From assembly GCA_009778415.1 (NCBI GenBank), contig WRJV01000278.1:1-11520 (forward strand): 11,520 nt of DNA, in the 5' to 3' direction. This DNA comes from Clostridiales bacterium (GTDB taxonomy: Bacteria > Bacillota > Clostridia > Peptostreptococcales > Anaerovoracaceae). The translations under genes and the position numbers were made by a program. Shown in pieces: positions 1 to 7,096 of the stretch. The notes under the pieces are model-generated. The model had not been told where the DNA came from, made no database searches, and saw nothing but the letters and a program-made list of their open reading frames with translations. Every line of letters begins with the position of its first letter. Position 1 is the stretch's first letter.

Positions 1-1395
1 TTTTATCGGGTTGTCTGGCTTGAAATCGCCCTCCGGGTACCCTTTGACGACTCCTCTTGCCGCCATTTCGGTTATGAAGGGCTCTGCCCAATGGTCGTCC
101 AGGTCCGAAAAAATCGGAGGGCGGGTTGTGCCCCGGGACGGCGGTTCAGCTTGGGGCGCGTCTTGGTTCAGCGATTTAATCAGGTTGTAGAGGTTTTGGT
201 TTTCGGCAAACGAGCCGAAGGAATACATGATGTAGCCGCCCACTCCGGGCGTCTTCCGGTTCAGTTCCACCTGAGACTTTATCTCGCCAACGTCCCACGG
301 GTTGTTGGACTGGCTGCTCGTCGTCCTGTAAGCCGCTTGACCTATGTAGAGTTTCACGTCTGTCCCGGACACTACGTCTGCCCACCAGTCAAGCAGTATT
401 GCGTAGTCAGCAATTTCAAAACCGATGTTCCAGTATATCTGCGGAGCAATGTAATCCACAATCCCACGCTTCACCCAGCCCCTGGTGTCGGCGTAGCGCT
501 GGGTATAGGCCTCGCCTCCGCTGGTTTCGCTGCCTAGCGGGTTCGTGAACTTGTTGGCCCATATACCCATGGGGCTGACGCCAAAAACAATGCCCTTGCC
601 GCTGCTGCGCACGATGTCGTGCAGCGTCTTCACAGTCTTTTCGGTGTTGGCGTACCTGAATTCGGCAACGGAAGCATAGGACGAACCGTACTGGGAGAAG
701 GCGGCGCTGTCGTCAAAATCCTTTCCCGGATAGAAATAGTCGTCGATGTGGATGCCGTCCACATCGTAATTGTCTATTATCTCCCTGACGCCGTCCGCTA
801 TCAGCTGCTGCACTTCGGGGATGCCTGGGTTCCAGTAAAGCTTCCCGTCCGAATAAGCGACGGTCCACTCCGGGTGCTGCCTTGCAGGGTGGTTTGCGCT
901 CAGGCTTCCGGTGTCGTCTTTTTCGTTGGTTATCCTGTAAGGGTTGATCCAAGCGTGCAGCTGGATGCCCCTTTTGTGGGCTTCCTCAATGAAAAACGCC
1001 AACGGGTCGAAACCTTGGGAGGGTGCCTGCCCCTGGGTCCCTGTCAGGTATTTGGACCAGGGGAAGATGCCGGATTTGTAAAATGAATCCGCCGTGGGCC
1101 TGACTTGCAGGACAATGGCGTTGAATCCCATGTCGTATGCCTGTTCTATGATGTCCAAAGCGTACTTTTGCAGCATCTCGGCGTCGGCCGTCCTCTCTAG
1201 CGGGTAGTTTATGTTGAGCACGGTGGGCACCCATACGCCCCGAAACTCCTTTTCCGCCGCCGCTGCATAGCTTTCCGAAACTGCCGAAAACTCGCCGGGC
1301 GCTGTGGGCGCCACCCCCGAAAGCAATACCGCCAGCGCAACGGCGGCAGCGCCTACAGACAGGGCAGCTATATTTTTCTTGTGGGAAATCTTCAT
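1..1395 (-). CDS. Secreted glycosyl-hydrolase-like GHL10 (DUF187/YngK-type) protein with C-terminal SLH domain, partial
   Basis: The reading frame is open from the ATG at 1395 to the window edge (465 codons, C-terminus missing). Residues 1-38 form an export signal: basic start (MKISHKK), then an Ala/Val/Leu-rich core. There is no lipobox cysteine. Residues about 50-410 match the GHL10 TIM-barrel family: FRGVWVPTV near 51, FNAIVLQVRP at 91-100, LHAWINPYR near 146-154, YWNPGIPEV near 187-195, VDGIHIDDYFYP at 212-223, FGVSPMGIWAN at 271-281 and DYIAPQIYW at 314-322. From residue 428 an SLH repeat begins (FSDLDDHWAE, then GVVKGYPEGDFKP), so the protein probably binds the S-layer or secondary wall polymer. 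The family is thought to act on cell-wall or other glycans, but the substrate is unknown. An AAAGGA ribosome binding site lies 8-9 bases upstream. The gene follows hisIE by 61 bp with no visible terminator. The family call is firm; enzymatic activity is inferred. Confidence 0.9.
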   Translation of the reverse strand, partial: MKISHKKNIAALSVGAAAVALAVLLSGVAPTAPGEFSAVSESYAAAAEKEFRGVWVPTVLNINYPLERTADAEMLQKYALDIIEQAYDMGFNAIVLQVRPTADSFYKSGIFPWSKYLTGTQGQAPSQGFDPLAFFIEEAHKRGIQLHAWINPYRITNEKDDTGSLSANHPARQHPEWTVAYSDGKLYWNPGIPEVQQLIADGVREIIDNYDVDGIHIDDYFYPGKDFDDSAAFSQYGSSYASVAEFRYANTEKTVKTLHDIVRSSGKGIVFGVSPMGIWANKFTNPLGSETSGGEAYTQRYADTRGWVKRGIVDYIAPQIYWNIGFEIADYAILLDWWADVVSGTDVKLYIGQAAYRTTSSQSNNPWDVGEIKSQVELNRKTPGVGGYIMYSFGSFAENQNLYNLIKSLNQDAPQAEPPSRGTTRPPIFSDLDDHWAEPFITEMAARGVVKGYPEGDFKPDNPIK

Positions 1396-1435
1396 GGTAA
1401 ATGTCCTTTCACTGCTATTTGCTTCTGCCATGAAC

Positions 1436-1464
1436 ATTTTACCACACAATCGGCACTCAGAAAA
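1436..1464 (-). promoter_or_regulatory. Candidate extended -10 promoter for the GHL10/SLH gene
   Basis: On the minus strand, TGGTAAAAT (1436-1444) fits an extended -10 element. The -35 hexamer at 17-bp spacing (TTTTCT, 1459-1464) is poor and overlaps the hisIE stop codon. It lies about 40 bp upstream of the ATG at 1395. It could let the surface protein be expressed independently of the his cluster. It is a motif call only. Confidence 0.3.
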
Positions 1465-2083
1465 CACCCTTTTCGTTTTTGATTTTCAAATTCCCTTGGG
1501 TGTTGTGCCTTTCCGACAGCTTCGCCCTTATGCACTCGGGCGTCACCCCCTGTGTGAACATCAGCACAAGCAGGTGGTAGGCCAGATCAGAAATCTCACC
1601 CGTCAAGCTCTCCGTGTCGTTGTTTTTTGCCGCAATGATGGTTTCTGCCGCTTCCTCGCCGATTTTCTTGCAGATTTTGTCCGTGCCCTCGCCGAGCAGG
1701 TAGTTGGTGTAGGATTTCTCCTTTGGATTCGCCTTCCTGTCCTTAACCTGCGCATAGACGCTGTTTATCACGTTGAATTCGCCTGCATCTTCGTCCCCAA
1801 AGCAGCTGTACGTGCCGGTGTGGCAAGCGCCCGCGCCCCTCTGCTCGACTTGGATTAACAGGGTGTCGCTGTCGCAATCAAACGCCATGGATTTTATCGC
1901 TTGCGTGTTCCCGGAGGTCTCGCCCTTGTGCCACAGCTCGTTCCTGGAACGCGACCAAAAGCACGTTTCCCCGTTCTTCAGCATATAGTCGTAGCTTTCC
2001 TGATTGACATAGGCCAGCATCAGCACCCTGCCGCTGTAATAGTCCTGCACCACTGCCGGCATCAGCCCTTCAATCTTCTGCAT
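1457..2083 (-). CDS. hisIE: Bifunctional phosphoribosyl-AMP cyclohydrolase / phosphoribosyl-ATP pyrophosphatase
   Basis: This fusion catalyses steps 2 and 3 of histidine synthesis: HisE removes pyrophosphate from PR-ATP and HisI opens the purine ring of PR-AMP. The HisI part (about residues 1-105) shows FWSRSRNELWHKGETSGN at 42-59, the metal-binding DCDSD at 69-73, and ACHTGTYSCF at 86-95 with the conserved cysteines C87 and C94. The stretch before ACHTG reads QRGAG, one residue longer than the usual spacing. The HisE part (about 120-193) shows KIGEEAAETIIAAKN at 140-154 and EISDLAYHLLVLM at 163-175. A 15-residue polar tail follows. The ATG overlaps the end of hisF by 22 bases; GGAAAGGAA in the hisF coding region supplies the binding site. 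It is the last his gene of the cluster. The 208-residue length is normal for a HisIE fusion. Confidence 0.97.
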   Translation of the reverse strand: MQKIEGLMPAVVQDYYSGRVLMLAYVNQESYDYMLKNGETCFWSRSRNELWHKGETSGNTQAIKSMAFDCDSDTLLIQVEQRGAGACHTGTYSCFGDEDAGEFNVINSVYAQVKDRKANPKEKSYTNYLLGEGTDKICKKIGEEAAETIIAAKNNDTESLTGEISDLAYHLLVLMFTQGVTPECIRAKLSERHNTQGNLKIKNEKGVF

Positions 2084-2829
2084 GGTATGCCGTTCCTTTC
2101 CATTTCCAGTTTTACCTCGCCTACAGTAGCCATCCCGTAGTGGAAAAGGCTCGCCGCCAGCGCGGCTGCGCAGCCTGTCTCTCTGAAGACGTCGATGATG
2201 TCAGAGACTTTGCCGCACCCGCCGCTTGCAACGACCGGTATGTTTACAGCCTCGCAGACAGCCTTGGTCATCTCGATGTCGTAGCCGTCCTGTGTCCCGT
2301 CACCGTCCATGGACGTGAGCAGTATCTCCCCTGCCCCCAGCTCCTCGCATTTTCTTGCGTATTCGACCAGGTCAAGCCCGGCGTCCTCCCTGCCGCCTTT
2401 AGTGAAAACCCTGTAGCCGCTCTCTGTCTTCTTACCGTCGATAGCCACGACCAAGCAGTGCTTCCCAAACTCTTCGCTCAATTCCTTTATCAAGCCGGGA
2501 CGGGCAGCTGCAGCGGAGTTAACCGAAACTTTGGCAGCGCCGCAGGCGATAACTTTGCGGAAATCACGGGCATCGCGAATACCTCCGCCAACCACAAGCG
2601 GTATGGACAATTTGCCCGCAGCTCGCTCAACAAGCCAGTAAACTGTGTCCCTGCCCTCGTGAGTCGCCGTTATGTCCAGGAAAACAACCTCGTCGGCGCC
2701 TTGCTCCTCATAGCGCATCGCGATTTCAACAGGGTCGCCCACATCGGCCAAATCGACGAAGTTTACGCCCTTTACGACTTTTCCGCCCATAATGTCCAGA
2801 CAAGGGATTATGCGTTTTTCAACAACCAT
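2062..2829 (-). CDS. hisF: Imidazole glycerol phosphate synthase, cyclase subunit
   Basis: HisF condenses PRFAR with ammonia to give imidazole glycerol phosphate and AICAR. The (beta/alpha)8 barrel is complete at 255 residues. The catalytic aspartates are D12 (RIIPCLDI) and D131 (VVAIDGKK). Phosphate-binding motifs are VVGGGIRD near 79-86, ILLTSMDGDGTQDGYD at 169-184 and VVASGGCGK at 199-207. The four charged residues that gate the ammonia channel at the HisH interface in the Thermotoga enzyme are kept here as R6, E47, K100 and E168, which suggests the enzyme still works with a glutaminase. No hisH is present in this window. The ATG overlaps hisA by 22 bases, with AAGGTGG about 7 bases upstream inside hisA. 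The normal partner gene order (hisH-hisA-hisF) is broken only by the missing hisH. Confidence 0.97.
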   Translation of the reverse strand: MVVEKRIIPCLDIMGGKVVKGVNFVDLADVGDPVEIAMRYEEQGADEVVFLDITATHEGRDTVYWLVERAAGKLSIPLVVGGGIRDARDFRKVIACGAAKVSVNSAAAARPGLIKELSEEFGKHCLVVAIDGKKTESGYRVFTKGGREDAGLDLVEYARKCEELGAGEILLTSMDGDGTQDGYDIEMTKAVCEAVNIPVVASGGCGKVSDIIDVFRETGCAAALAASLFHYGMATVGEVKLEMERNGIPCRRLKG

Positions 2830-3503
2830 TCCAAATCCACCTTCCCTTCATAATACGCTTTTCCGACGATGACGCCGTAGTATTTTTTTGCTTTCAGGCA
2901 GTCTTCGTTGCAGGCGACCCCGCCGGACACGATAACATTTACGCCATTAATCTTCTCGTACATTTCCCAATTGGGCGAAGTCAGCGTACCGTCTTTTGAA
3001 ATGTCTGTTGCTATTATCGTTTCAACGCCCAGGTTTTTCATTTCTTCTATAAATTCCAGGTAGTTCTTGCCGCTGTTTTCCGTCCAGCCGCTGATCGCTA
3101 TTTCGCCATGCAAAACGTCTACGCCGACTGTGATTCTGCCCGCGCCGTAAACCCTGACGCATTCGCTTACAAAATCCGGCTCCTTTACGGCAATGGTTCC
3201 CAGGATTACGCTGTCTGCGATCTGCAGGTATTTCTCAACAGCCTCCATGCTTCTGATGCCGCCGCCGACCTGAACCGGGATGCCGACGCGTTCGCAGATT
3301 TTGGCGACCATGTCATAACTGGATGCCCCCTTGCCCCGGGCGCCGTCCAGGTCGACCACATGCAGGTGCCTTGCGCCCATTCCTTCAAATTTCTGCGCCA
3401 TTTCGACAGGGTCCCCATATATGGTTTTGCTGCCGTAGTCGCCTTTCAAAAGCCTGACCGCTTTGCCGCCCAAGATGTCGATGGCGGGAATGACGAGCCC
3501 CAT
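2808..3503 (-). CDS. hisA: ProFAR isomerase: 1-(5-phosphoribosyl)-5-[(5-phosphoribosylamino)methylideneamino]imidazole-4-carboxamide isomerase
   Basis: HisA performs the Amadori rearrangement of ProFAR to PRFAR, the substrate of HisF. Counting from the ATG at 3503, the protein has 231 residues and is a complete half-barrel-duplicated TIM barrel. Catalytic D9 sits in IPAIDILGGKAVRL and D129 in ITVGVDVLHGEIAISGW. The second-half phosphate region includes ATDISKDGTLTSPN near 165-178 and VIVSGGV near 190-196. The start is ambiguous by one codon: a GTG at 3506 gives a 4-base GTGA overlap with hisB, while the ATG at 3503 gives a TGATG overlap and better spacing (7 bases) from AAAGGGG. I chose the ATG. 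hisB and hisA touch directly, with no space for hisH, which many bacteria encode exactly here. Confidence 0.96.
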   Translation of the reverse strand: MGLVIPAIDILGGKAVRLLKGDYGSKTIYGDPVEMAQKFEGMGARHLHVVDLDGARGKGASSYDMVAKICERVGIPVQVGGGIRSMEAVEKYLQIADSVILGTIAVKEPDFVSECVRVYGAGRITVGVDVLHGEIAISGWTENSGKNYLEFIEEMKNLGVETIIATDISKDGTLTSPNWEMYEKINGVNVIVSGGVACNEDCLKAKKYYGVIVGKAYYEGKVDLEWLLKNA

Positions 3504-4105
3504 CACATGACCCCTTTCGTGGACGGGGTCGTGTTGCCGGAAACCTTTATGGCCTGCCCCAGTGCAGCACCGAACGCTTTAAATACCGCCTCGATTTTGT
3601 GGTGGGTGTTCTTGCCGTAGAGCAGGTTGACGTGCAAAGTGATGCCTGCGTTCACCGCAACCGCCCTGAAAAACTCCTCAACGAGCTCGACCTCAAAGTC
3701 TCCGACCCGGTATTTGCCGCCTTCCCCGATCCGCCCTTCGTCAAACGCTGCGTTGAACACCAAGTATGGCCGGTTCGAAATGTCCAAATCCACCTGCGCA
3801 AGGCATTCGTCCATCGGCAGCCTAGCCGACCCGTAGCGCGCAATTCCGCTTTTGTCGCCGAGAGCCTTGGAAATAGCCTGGCCAAGGCAAATCCCCACGT
3901 CTTCGACAGTATGGTGCCCATCGACCTCAAGGTCGCCGATGCAAGCGATTTTCAGCGTTATCCCTGCGCGAAAAGCGAGCAAGTTTAGCATGTGGTCGAA
4001 AAACCCGATGCCCGTGTCGATTTTGTTTTCACCCTGCTCGTCAAGGTTGACCATAGCTTTGATCTTCGTCTCGCCTGTGTTCCGCTCTAAAATTTCTTTG
4101 CGCAC
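3503..4105 (-). CDS. hisB: Imidazoleglycerol-phosphate dehydratase
   Basis: HisB dehydrates imidazole glycerol phosphate to imidazole acetol phosphate using two Mn ions. The start is GTG at 4105, giving 200 residues beginning VRKEILERNTGETKI, the usual family N-terminus; GGAGG lies 10 bases upstream. A longer frame to a TTG at 4180 adds 25 residues lying wholly inside hisC and is not plausible. The eight metal ligands are present: H38 (FFDHML), H64, H65 and E68 (GHHTVED), H158, H168, H169 and E172 (THHKIEA). Substrate residues R90, R112, K176, S195 and K197 are also present. Two phosphate-binding positions differ from the plant enzyme: L42 in place of Gln and R46 in place of His. It is the single-function form, without the phosphatase domain of enterobacterial HisB. 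It overlaps hisC by 19 bases. Confidence 0.95.
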   Translation of the reverse strand: MRKEILERNTGETKIKAMVNLDEQGENKIDTGIGFFDHMLNLLAFRAGITLKIACIGDLEVDGHHTVEDVGICLGQAISKALGDKSGIARYGSARLPMDECLAQVDLDISNRPYLVFNAAFDEGRIGEGGKYRVGDFEVELVEEFFRAVAVNAGITLHVNLLYGKNTHHKIEAVFKAFGAALGQAIKVSGNTTPSTKGVM

Positions 4106-5115
4106 TGCACAAACACCTCCATTTCCGCACGAGTGCCTACTGTAACCCTCAAATGGTCGCCGATCCTGGGTTTGTCCCAATGCCTCACCAGGATTTTGTT
4201 CTCAAACAAGTAGTCGTACATAGCTTTGCCGTCTTCAGTTTTCCAAAAGACGAAATTGGCTTGGGTCGGGGCGCAGCCAAGCTCGTTTTCAACCCATTTG
4301 CGAGTTTCAACTATCTCTCTGCACCTGTTGCTGAAATACTCTTCGTCGCTGATCGCTGCTGTGGCGCAAAGCTGCGAAAGCATGTTGACAGGATAGGAAT
4401 TGAACGCGTTTTTTACCCTGTCAAGGCCGCAGACCAGCTTCTCGCTTCCGATTGCGTACCCCACGCGAAGGCCTGCCAGGGAATAAGATTTTGAAAAAGT
4501 GCGGACGACAAGCAGATTTTCGTATTTGCAGGCCAGGCCGGCGGCACTTCCGCAATCAGCAAAATCGGCATACGCTTCATCGATTACAACGACGCCGTTT
4601 GCGTTGCTTTGTATGATTTTCTCAATATCCGGCAAGGGAAGGGCAATCCCCGTCGGGGCGTTGGGGTTGGCCAAAACCACCCCGCTGCCGTTTTTGTAAT
4701 CGCCCGCGTCGATGGCGAAGCTGTCCAAAAGCGGCATGTATTTCAACCCTGCGTCGTACATTTCGCCCCAAACAGGGTAAAACCCGTAGGAAATGTCGGG
4801 AGTCAACACGTTGTCCCTGCCTGTGAAAAAGGCTTGGAAAGCCAGCGCAAGCACCTCGTCTGAGCCATTTCCGCAGAAGACGTTTTCAGGCTCAACGCCA
4901 AATTTCGCAGCGATGGCGGTGCGCAGCCCCCCGGAAACGGTGTCGGGGTAGAGGCGCAGTTTTTCGATGTCGGCGGATTGCACCGCCTCCAGCACCTTTG
5001 GAGACGGGGGGTACGGGTTTTCGTTTGTGTTCAGCTTGACCCACCCTTGCTCCTGCGGCTGCATCCCAGCCACGTAGGGCATCAGCTTGCTCGCTTTTTC
5101 AGTTAAGTAGTTCAT
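4087..5115 (-). CDS. hisC: Histidinol-phosphate aminotransferase
   Basis: HisC transfers an amino group from glutamate to imidazole acetol phosphate, giving histidinol phosphate. It is a fold-type I PLP enzyme of 342 residues, close to the family norm. Visible motifs are KLNTNENPYPPSP at 27-39, GNGSDEVL at 82-89, ANPNAPTG at 149-156, VVIDEAYADF at 176-185 with cofactor-contacting D179 and Y182, and RTFSKSYSLAGLRVGY at 205-220, where K209 should form the Schiff base with PLP and R217 should bind the cofactor phosphate. The C-terminal LRVTVGT (R323) should bind the substrate carboxylate or phosphate side. The ATG at 5115 overlaps the hisD stop in an ATGA arrangement, so translation is probably coupled; its own binding site is weak (AGG about 8 bases upstream). 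Confidence 0.97.
   Translation of the reverse strand: MNYLTEKASKLMPYVAGMQPQEQGWVKLNTNENPYPPSPKVLEAVQSADIEKLRLYPDTVSGGLRTAIAAKFGVEPENVFCGNGSDEVLALAFQAFFTGRDNVLTPDISYGFYPVWGEMYDAGLKYMPLLDSFAIDAGDYKNGSGVVLANPNAPTGIALPLPDIEKIIQSNANGVVVIDEAYADFADCGSAAGLACKYENLLVVRTFSKSYSLAGLRVGYAIGSEKLVCGLDRVKNAFNSYPVNMLSQLCATAAISDEEYFSNRCREIVETRKWVENELGCAPTQANFVFWKTEDGKAMYDYLFENKILVRHWDKPRIGDHLRVTVGTRAEMEVFVQCAKKF
4116..4120 (-). promoter_or_regulatory. Ribosome binding site deciding the hisB start
   Basis: GGAGG on the minus strand, 10 bases upstream of the GTG at 4105 and inside the hisC coding region. It supports the 200-residue HisB rather than the longer TTG-initiated frame. Confidence 0.6.
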
Positions 5116-6374
5116 GGCTCAAACCTGACTTTAATGGAGTTCGCATGGGCGTCAAGCCCCTCCAGCTCGGCGAACTTCACAACGTCGTCTTTGAACTCTG
5201 CCAAAGCCTCGCGGGGGTAATAGCTGTACGCGCTGTGCTTTACGAAATCATGCACGCCCAAAGGGGAGTAGAACTTTGCAGTCCCGCCGGTGGGCAAAAC
5301 ATGGTTTGTGCCGCTCATGTAATCCCCCAGCGGCTCCGGCGTGTTTTCACCTAGGAATATCGAGCCGGCGTTTTGAACCAGAGGCAATTTCTCAAGGGGG
5401 TTTTGCGTAAGAATCTCAAGGTGCTCCGGCGCGATGCCGTTGGCTATCTCAAAAGCTTCCTCCAAACTGCCCGTCAGAACCGCCGCTCCGAAATTTGCCA
5501 GGCTTTCCCTGATGATATCACCGCGCTTCAAATAAGCAAGCTGCCGCTCTAGTTCCTTTTCTGTCTCCACAATAGTCTTTTCGCTGGTTGCAACTAGCAT
5601 GGCGCTGGCCATCTTGTCGTGCTCTGCCTGGCTCATCATGTCTGCGGCGATGTATTTTGGGTTTGCGGTTTCGTCTGCAATGATCAGGACTTCGCTTGGC
5701 CCTGCCACCATGTCGATGTCAAGCTCGCCGTAAACTGCCCGCTTCGCAGCAGCCACGTAGGCGTTCCCCGGTCCTGCAATCTTGTCAAACTTTGGGATGC
5801 CCTCTATGCCGTAAGCTGCAATGCCGACAGCCTGCACCCCGCCGATCTTGCAAATGCTGTCGATCCCGCAGCAAGCCGCTGCCGCCAAGATAACATCCGG
5901 GACTTTTCCGCCGCCTTTCACCGGCGTAAAGACCATGATTTCGTTCACTCCCGCAAGCCTGGCCGGTACGGCGTTCATCAGCAGCGTGGACGGGTAAGCC
6001 GCCGTCCCGCCCGGCACGTACAGAGCTACCCGGCTAAGCGGTCGGGTCATCTGCCCCATGACCACGCCGCCGGCTTTGAGCATTACCCACGATTTTTCGA
6101 TCTGGTTGGCGTGGTATTCGGTTATCTGCGCGATTGCCCTCTTCAGTATGCGCATGAAGTCATCGCCGACTCTCTGAATAGCGTCTTCGATTTCCTCTGG
6201 AGTGACGAACAAATTGCCGCCTGTGAACCCGTCGAGCTCTTTTGCATGCTTGCGGGCCGCGCTTTCGCCGTTTGCCTTGACATCTGCCAGAATCGCCCGC
6301 ACTGTCTTTGCAACGTTTTCATCAACTTCTGCCTTTCGGCCTTTGACTGGCGCAAGATCCCTATTCAATCGCAT
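5112..6374 (-). CDS. hisD: Histidinol dehydrogenase
   Basis: HisD catalyses the last two steps, the NAD-dependent four-electron oxidation of histidinol to histidine through histidinal. The 420-residue protein shows VALYVPGG at 116-123, KIAGPGNAYVAAAKRAVYG at 198-216, IDMVAGPSEVLIIAD at 220-234, SQAEHD at 248-253, IAPEHLE at 314-320 and LGDYMSGTNHVLPTGG at 349-364. The zinc ligands expected from the E. coli enzyme are Q249, H252, D351 and H410, and the catalytic pair is E317-H318; all are present. The N-terminus is somewhat shorter than in most homologues, but the ATG at 6374 has GGAG 9 bases upstream. It overlaps the end of hisG by 14 bases. Confidence 0.97.
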   Translation of the reverse strand: MRLNRDLAPVKGRKAEVDENVAKTVRAILADVKANGESAARKHAKELDGFTGGNLFVTPEEIEDAIQRVGDDFMRILKRAIAQITEYHANQIEKSWVMLKAGGVVMGQMTRPLSRVALYVPGGTAAYPSTLLMNAVPARLAGVNEIMVFTPVKGGGKVPDVILAAAACCGIDSICKIGGVQAVGIAAYGIEGIPKFDKIAGPGNAYVAAAKRAVYGELDIDMVAGPSEVLIIADETANPKYIAADMMSQAEHDKMASAMLVATSEKTIVETEKELERQLAYLKRGDIIRESLANFGAAVLTGSLEEAFEIANGIAPEHLEILTQNPLEKLPLVQNAGSIFLGENTPEPLGDYMSGTNHVLPTGGTAKFYSPLGVHDFVKHSAYSYYPREALAEFKDDVVKFAELEGLDAHANSIKVRFEP

Positions 6375-7068
6375 CTTTCAAAACTCCAATCATTTTCCCT
6401 ATATTTTCATCATACTTCAAAGCCGCCTTGCTAACAAGGATTTTCGTCTGAATAGGCATGGCTTCATCGAATATGACAAGCCCGTTTTCTGCCAGCGCCC
6501 TGCCTGTCTCCACTATGTCGAATATCACGTCCACCCCGCCGTGCTTCGGCATCAGCTCGGAGGAGCCGGTAACTGTAATAACGTCGGCGACGATGCCCTT
6601 TTTGACAAAATACTTTGCCGTGATGTTTGGGTGCTGCGTGGCAACCTCCAAAATTTTCTCGTCGCTCTGCTTGCACTTTTCGTAAAATTCCCTGTCCTCC
6701 TGCCGCCCCGCGACGCAGAAGCGCGATTCCCCGCAGAGCCGCAAGTCGGGAAGCAGGTCAGACGTGAAATTGTCGCCGCGCAGCGAATGCTGCAGCGTCT
6801 CGCTTGCAAGCTCGTACTCGCGGTAGCAGTCAAACGCCGTAATCCCAATGTCTGCCCAGTTTTTGTCCACGTACTGCGGTATGTCTTCGATGCTAACGAG
6901 CAGGAATAAGGCAGCCCCGTCGTCGCTGGCGAATTCCAGCTGCTTGTGTTCTTTTTGCCCTATTTCCCCTTCCAGCTCCTTTGACGAAAACCCAGCTTTC
7001 TTGAAGACTTCGTACGACTTGCCAAGCAGCCTTTTCCCCTTTGGGATCGCGATTATTATTTTGCGCAT
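6361..7068 (-). CDS. hisG: ATP phosphoribosyltransferase, short form (HisG-S)
   Basis: HisG couples ATP and PRPP to make phosphoribosyl-ATP, the committed step. The ATG at 7068 gives 235 residues starting MRKIIIAIPKGKRLL and has AAAGGAG 5 bases upstream; an in-frame extension to 7092 would overrun that site. The N-terminal motif IAIPKGK, the LLVSIEDIPQYVDKNWADIGI stretch around residues 56-76, ATQHPNITAKYF near 142-153 and the PRPP loop DIVETGRALAENGL near 182-195 identify the family. The frame stops soon after, without the roughly 80-residue ACT-like regulatory domain of the long form. Short HisG normally needs the HisZ protein for activity and histidine feedback, and no hisZ is visible here. 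It is the first gene of the his cluster, 28 bp after the upstream hypothetical gene. Confidence 0.94.
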   Translation of the reverse strand: MRKIIIAIPKGKRLLGKSYEVFKKAGFSSKELEGEIGQKEHKQLEFASDDGAALFLLVSIEDIPQYVDKNWADIGITAFDCYREYELASETLQHSLRGDNFTSDLLPDLRLCGESRFCVAGRQEDREFYEKCKQSDEKILEVATQHPNITAKYFVKKGIVADVITVTGSSELMPKHGGVDVIFDIVETGRALAENGLVIFDEAMPIQTKILVSKAALKYDENIGKMIGVLKDAIE

Positions 7069-7073
7069 GTTTG

Positions 7074-7080
7074 CTCCTTT
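7074..7080 (-). promoter_or_regulatory. Ribosome binding site deciding the hisG start
   Basis: AAAGGAG on the minus strand, 5 bases upstream of the ATG at 7068. It occupies most of the 28-base gap between the stop at 7097 and hisG, leaving no room for a T-box or attenuator leader. Confidence 0.8.
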
Positions 7081-7096
7081 CTTCTTCCCCAATAAG

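Noticed and set aside
91..1086. Plus-strand frames of 148 and 155 codons.
   Set aside because: They are antisense to the GHL10/SLH gene, which has clear family motifs across the whole stretch, and they have no recognisable motif or binding site.
1820..1840. Extra residue before ACHTG in the HisI part of HisIE, as a possible defect.
   Set aside because: All metal-binding and catalytic residues are kept and loop length varies here among HisI proteins, so it is most likely neutral variation.
4106..4180. A longer HisB starting at a TTG at 4180.
   Set aside because: The extra 25 residues lie fully inside hisC, have no family similarity, and the GTG at 4105 has a well-placed GGAGG and gives the normal HisB N-terminus.
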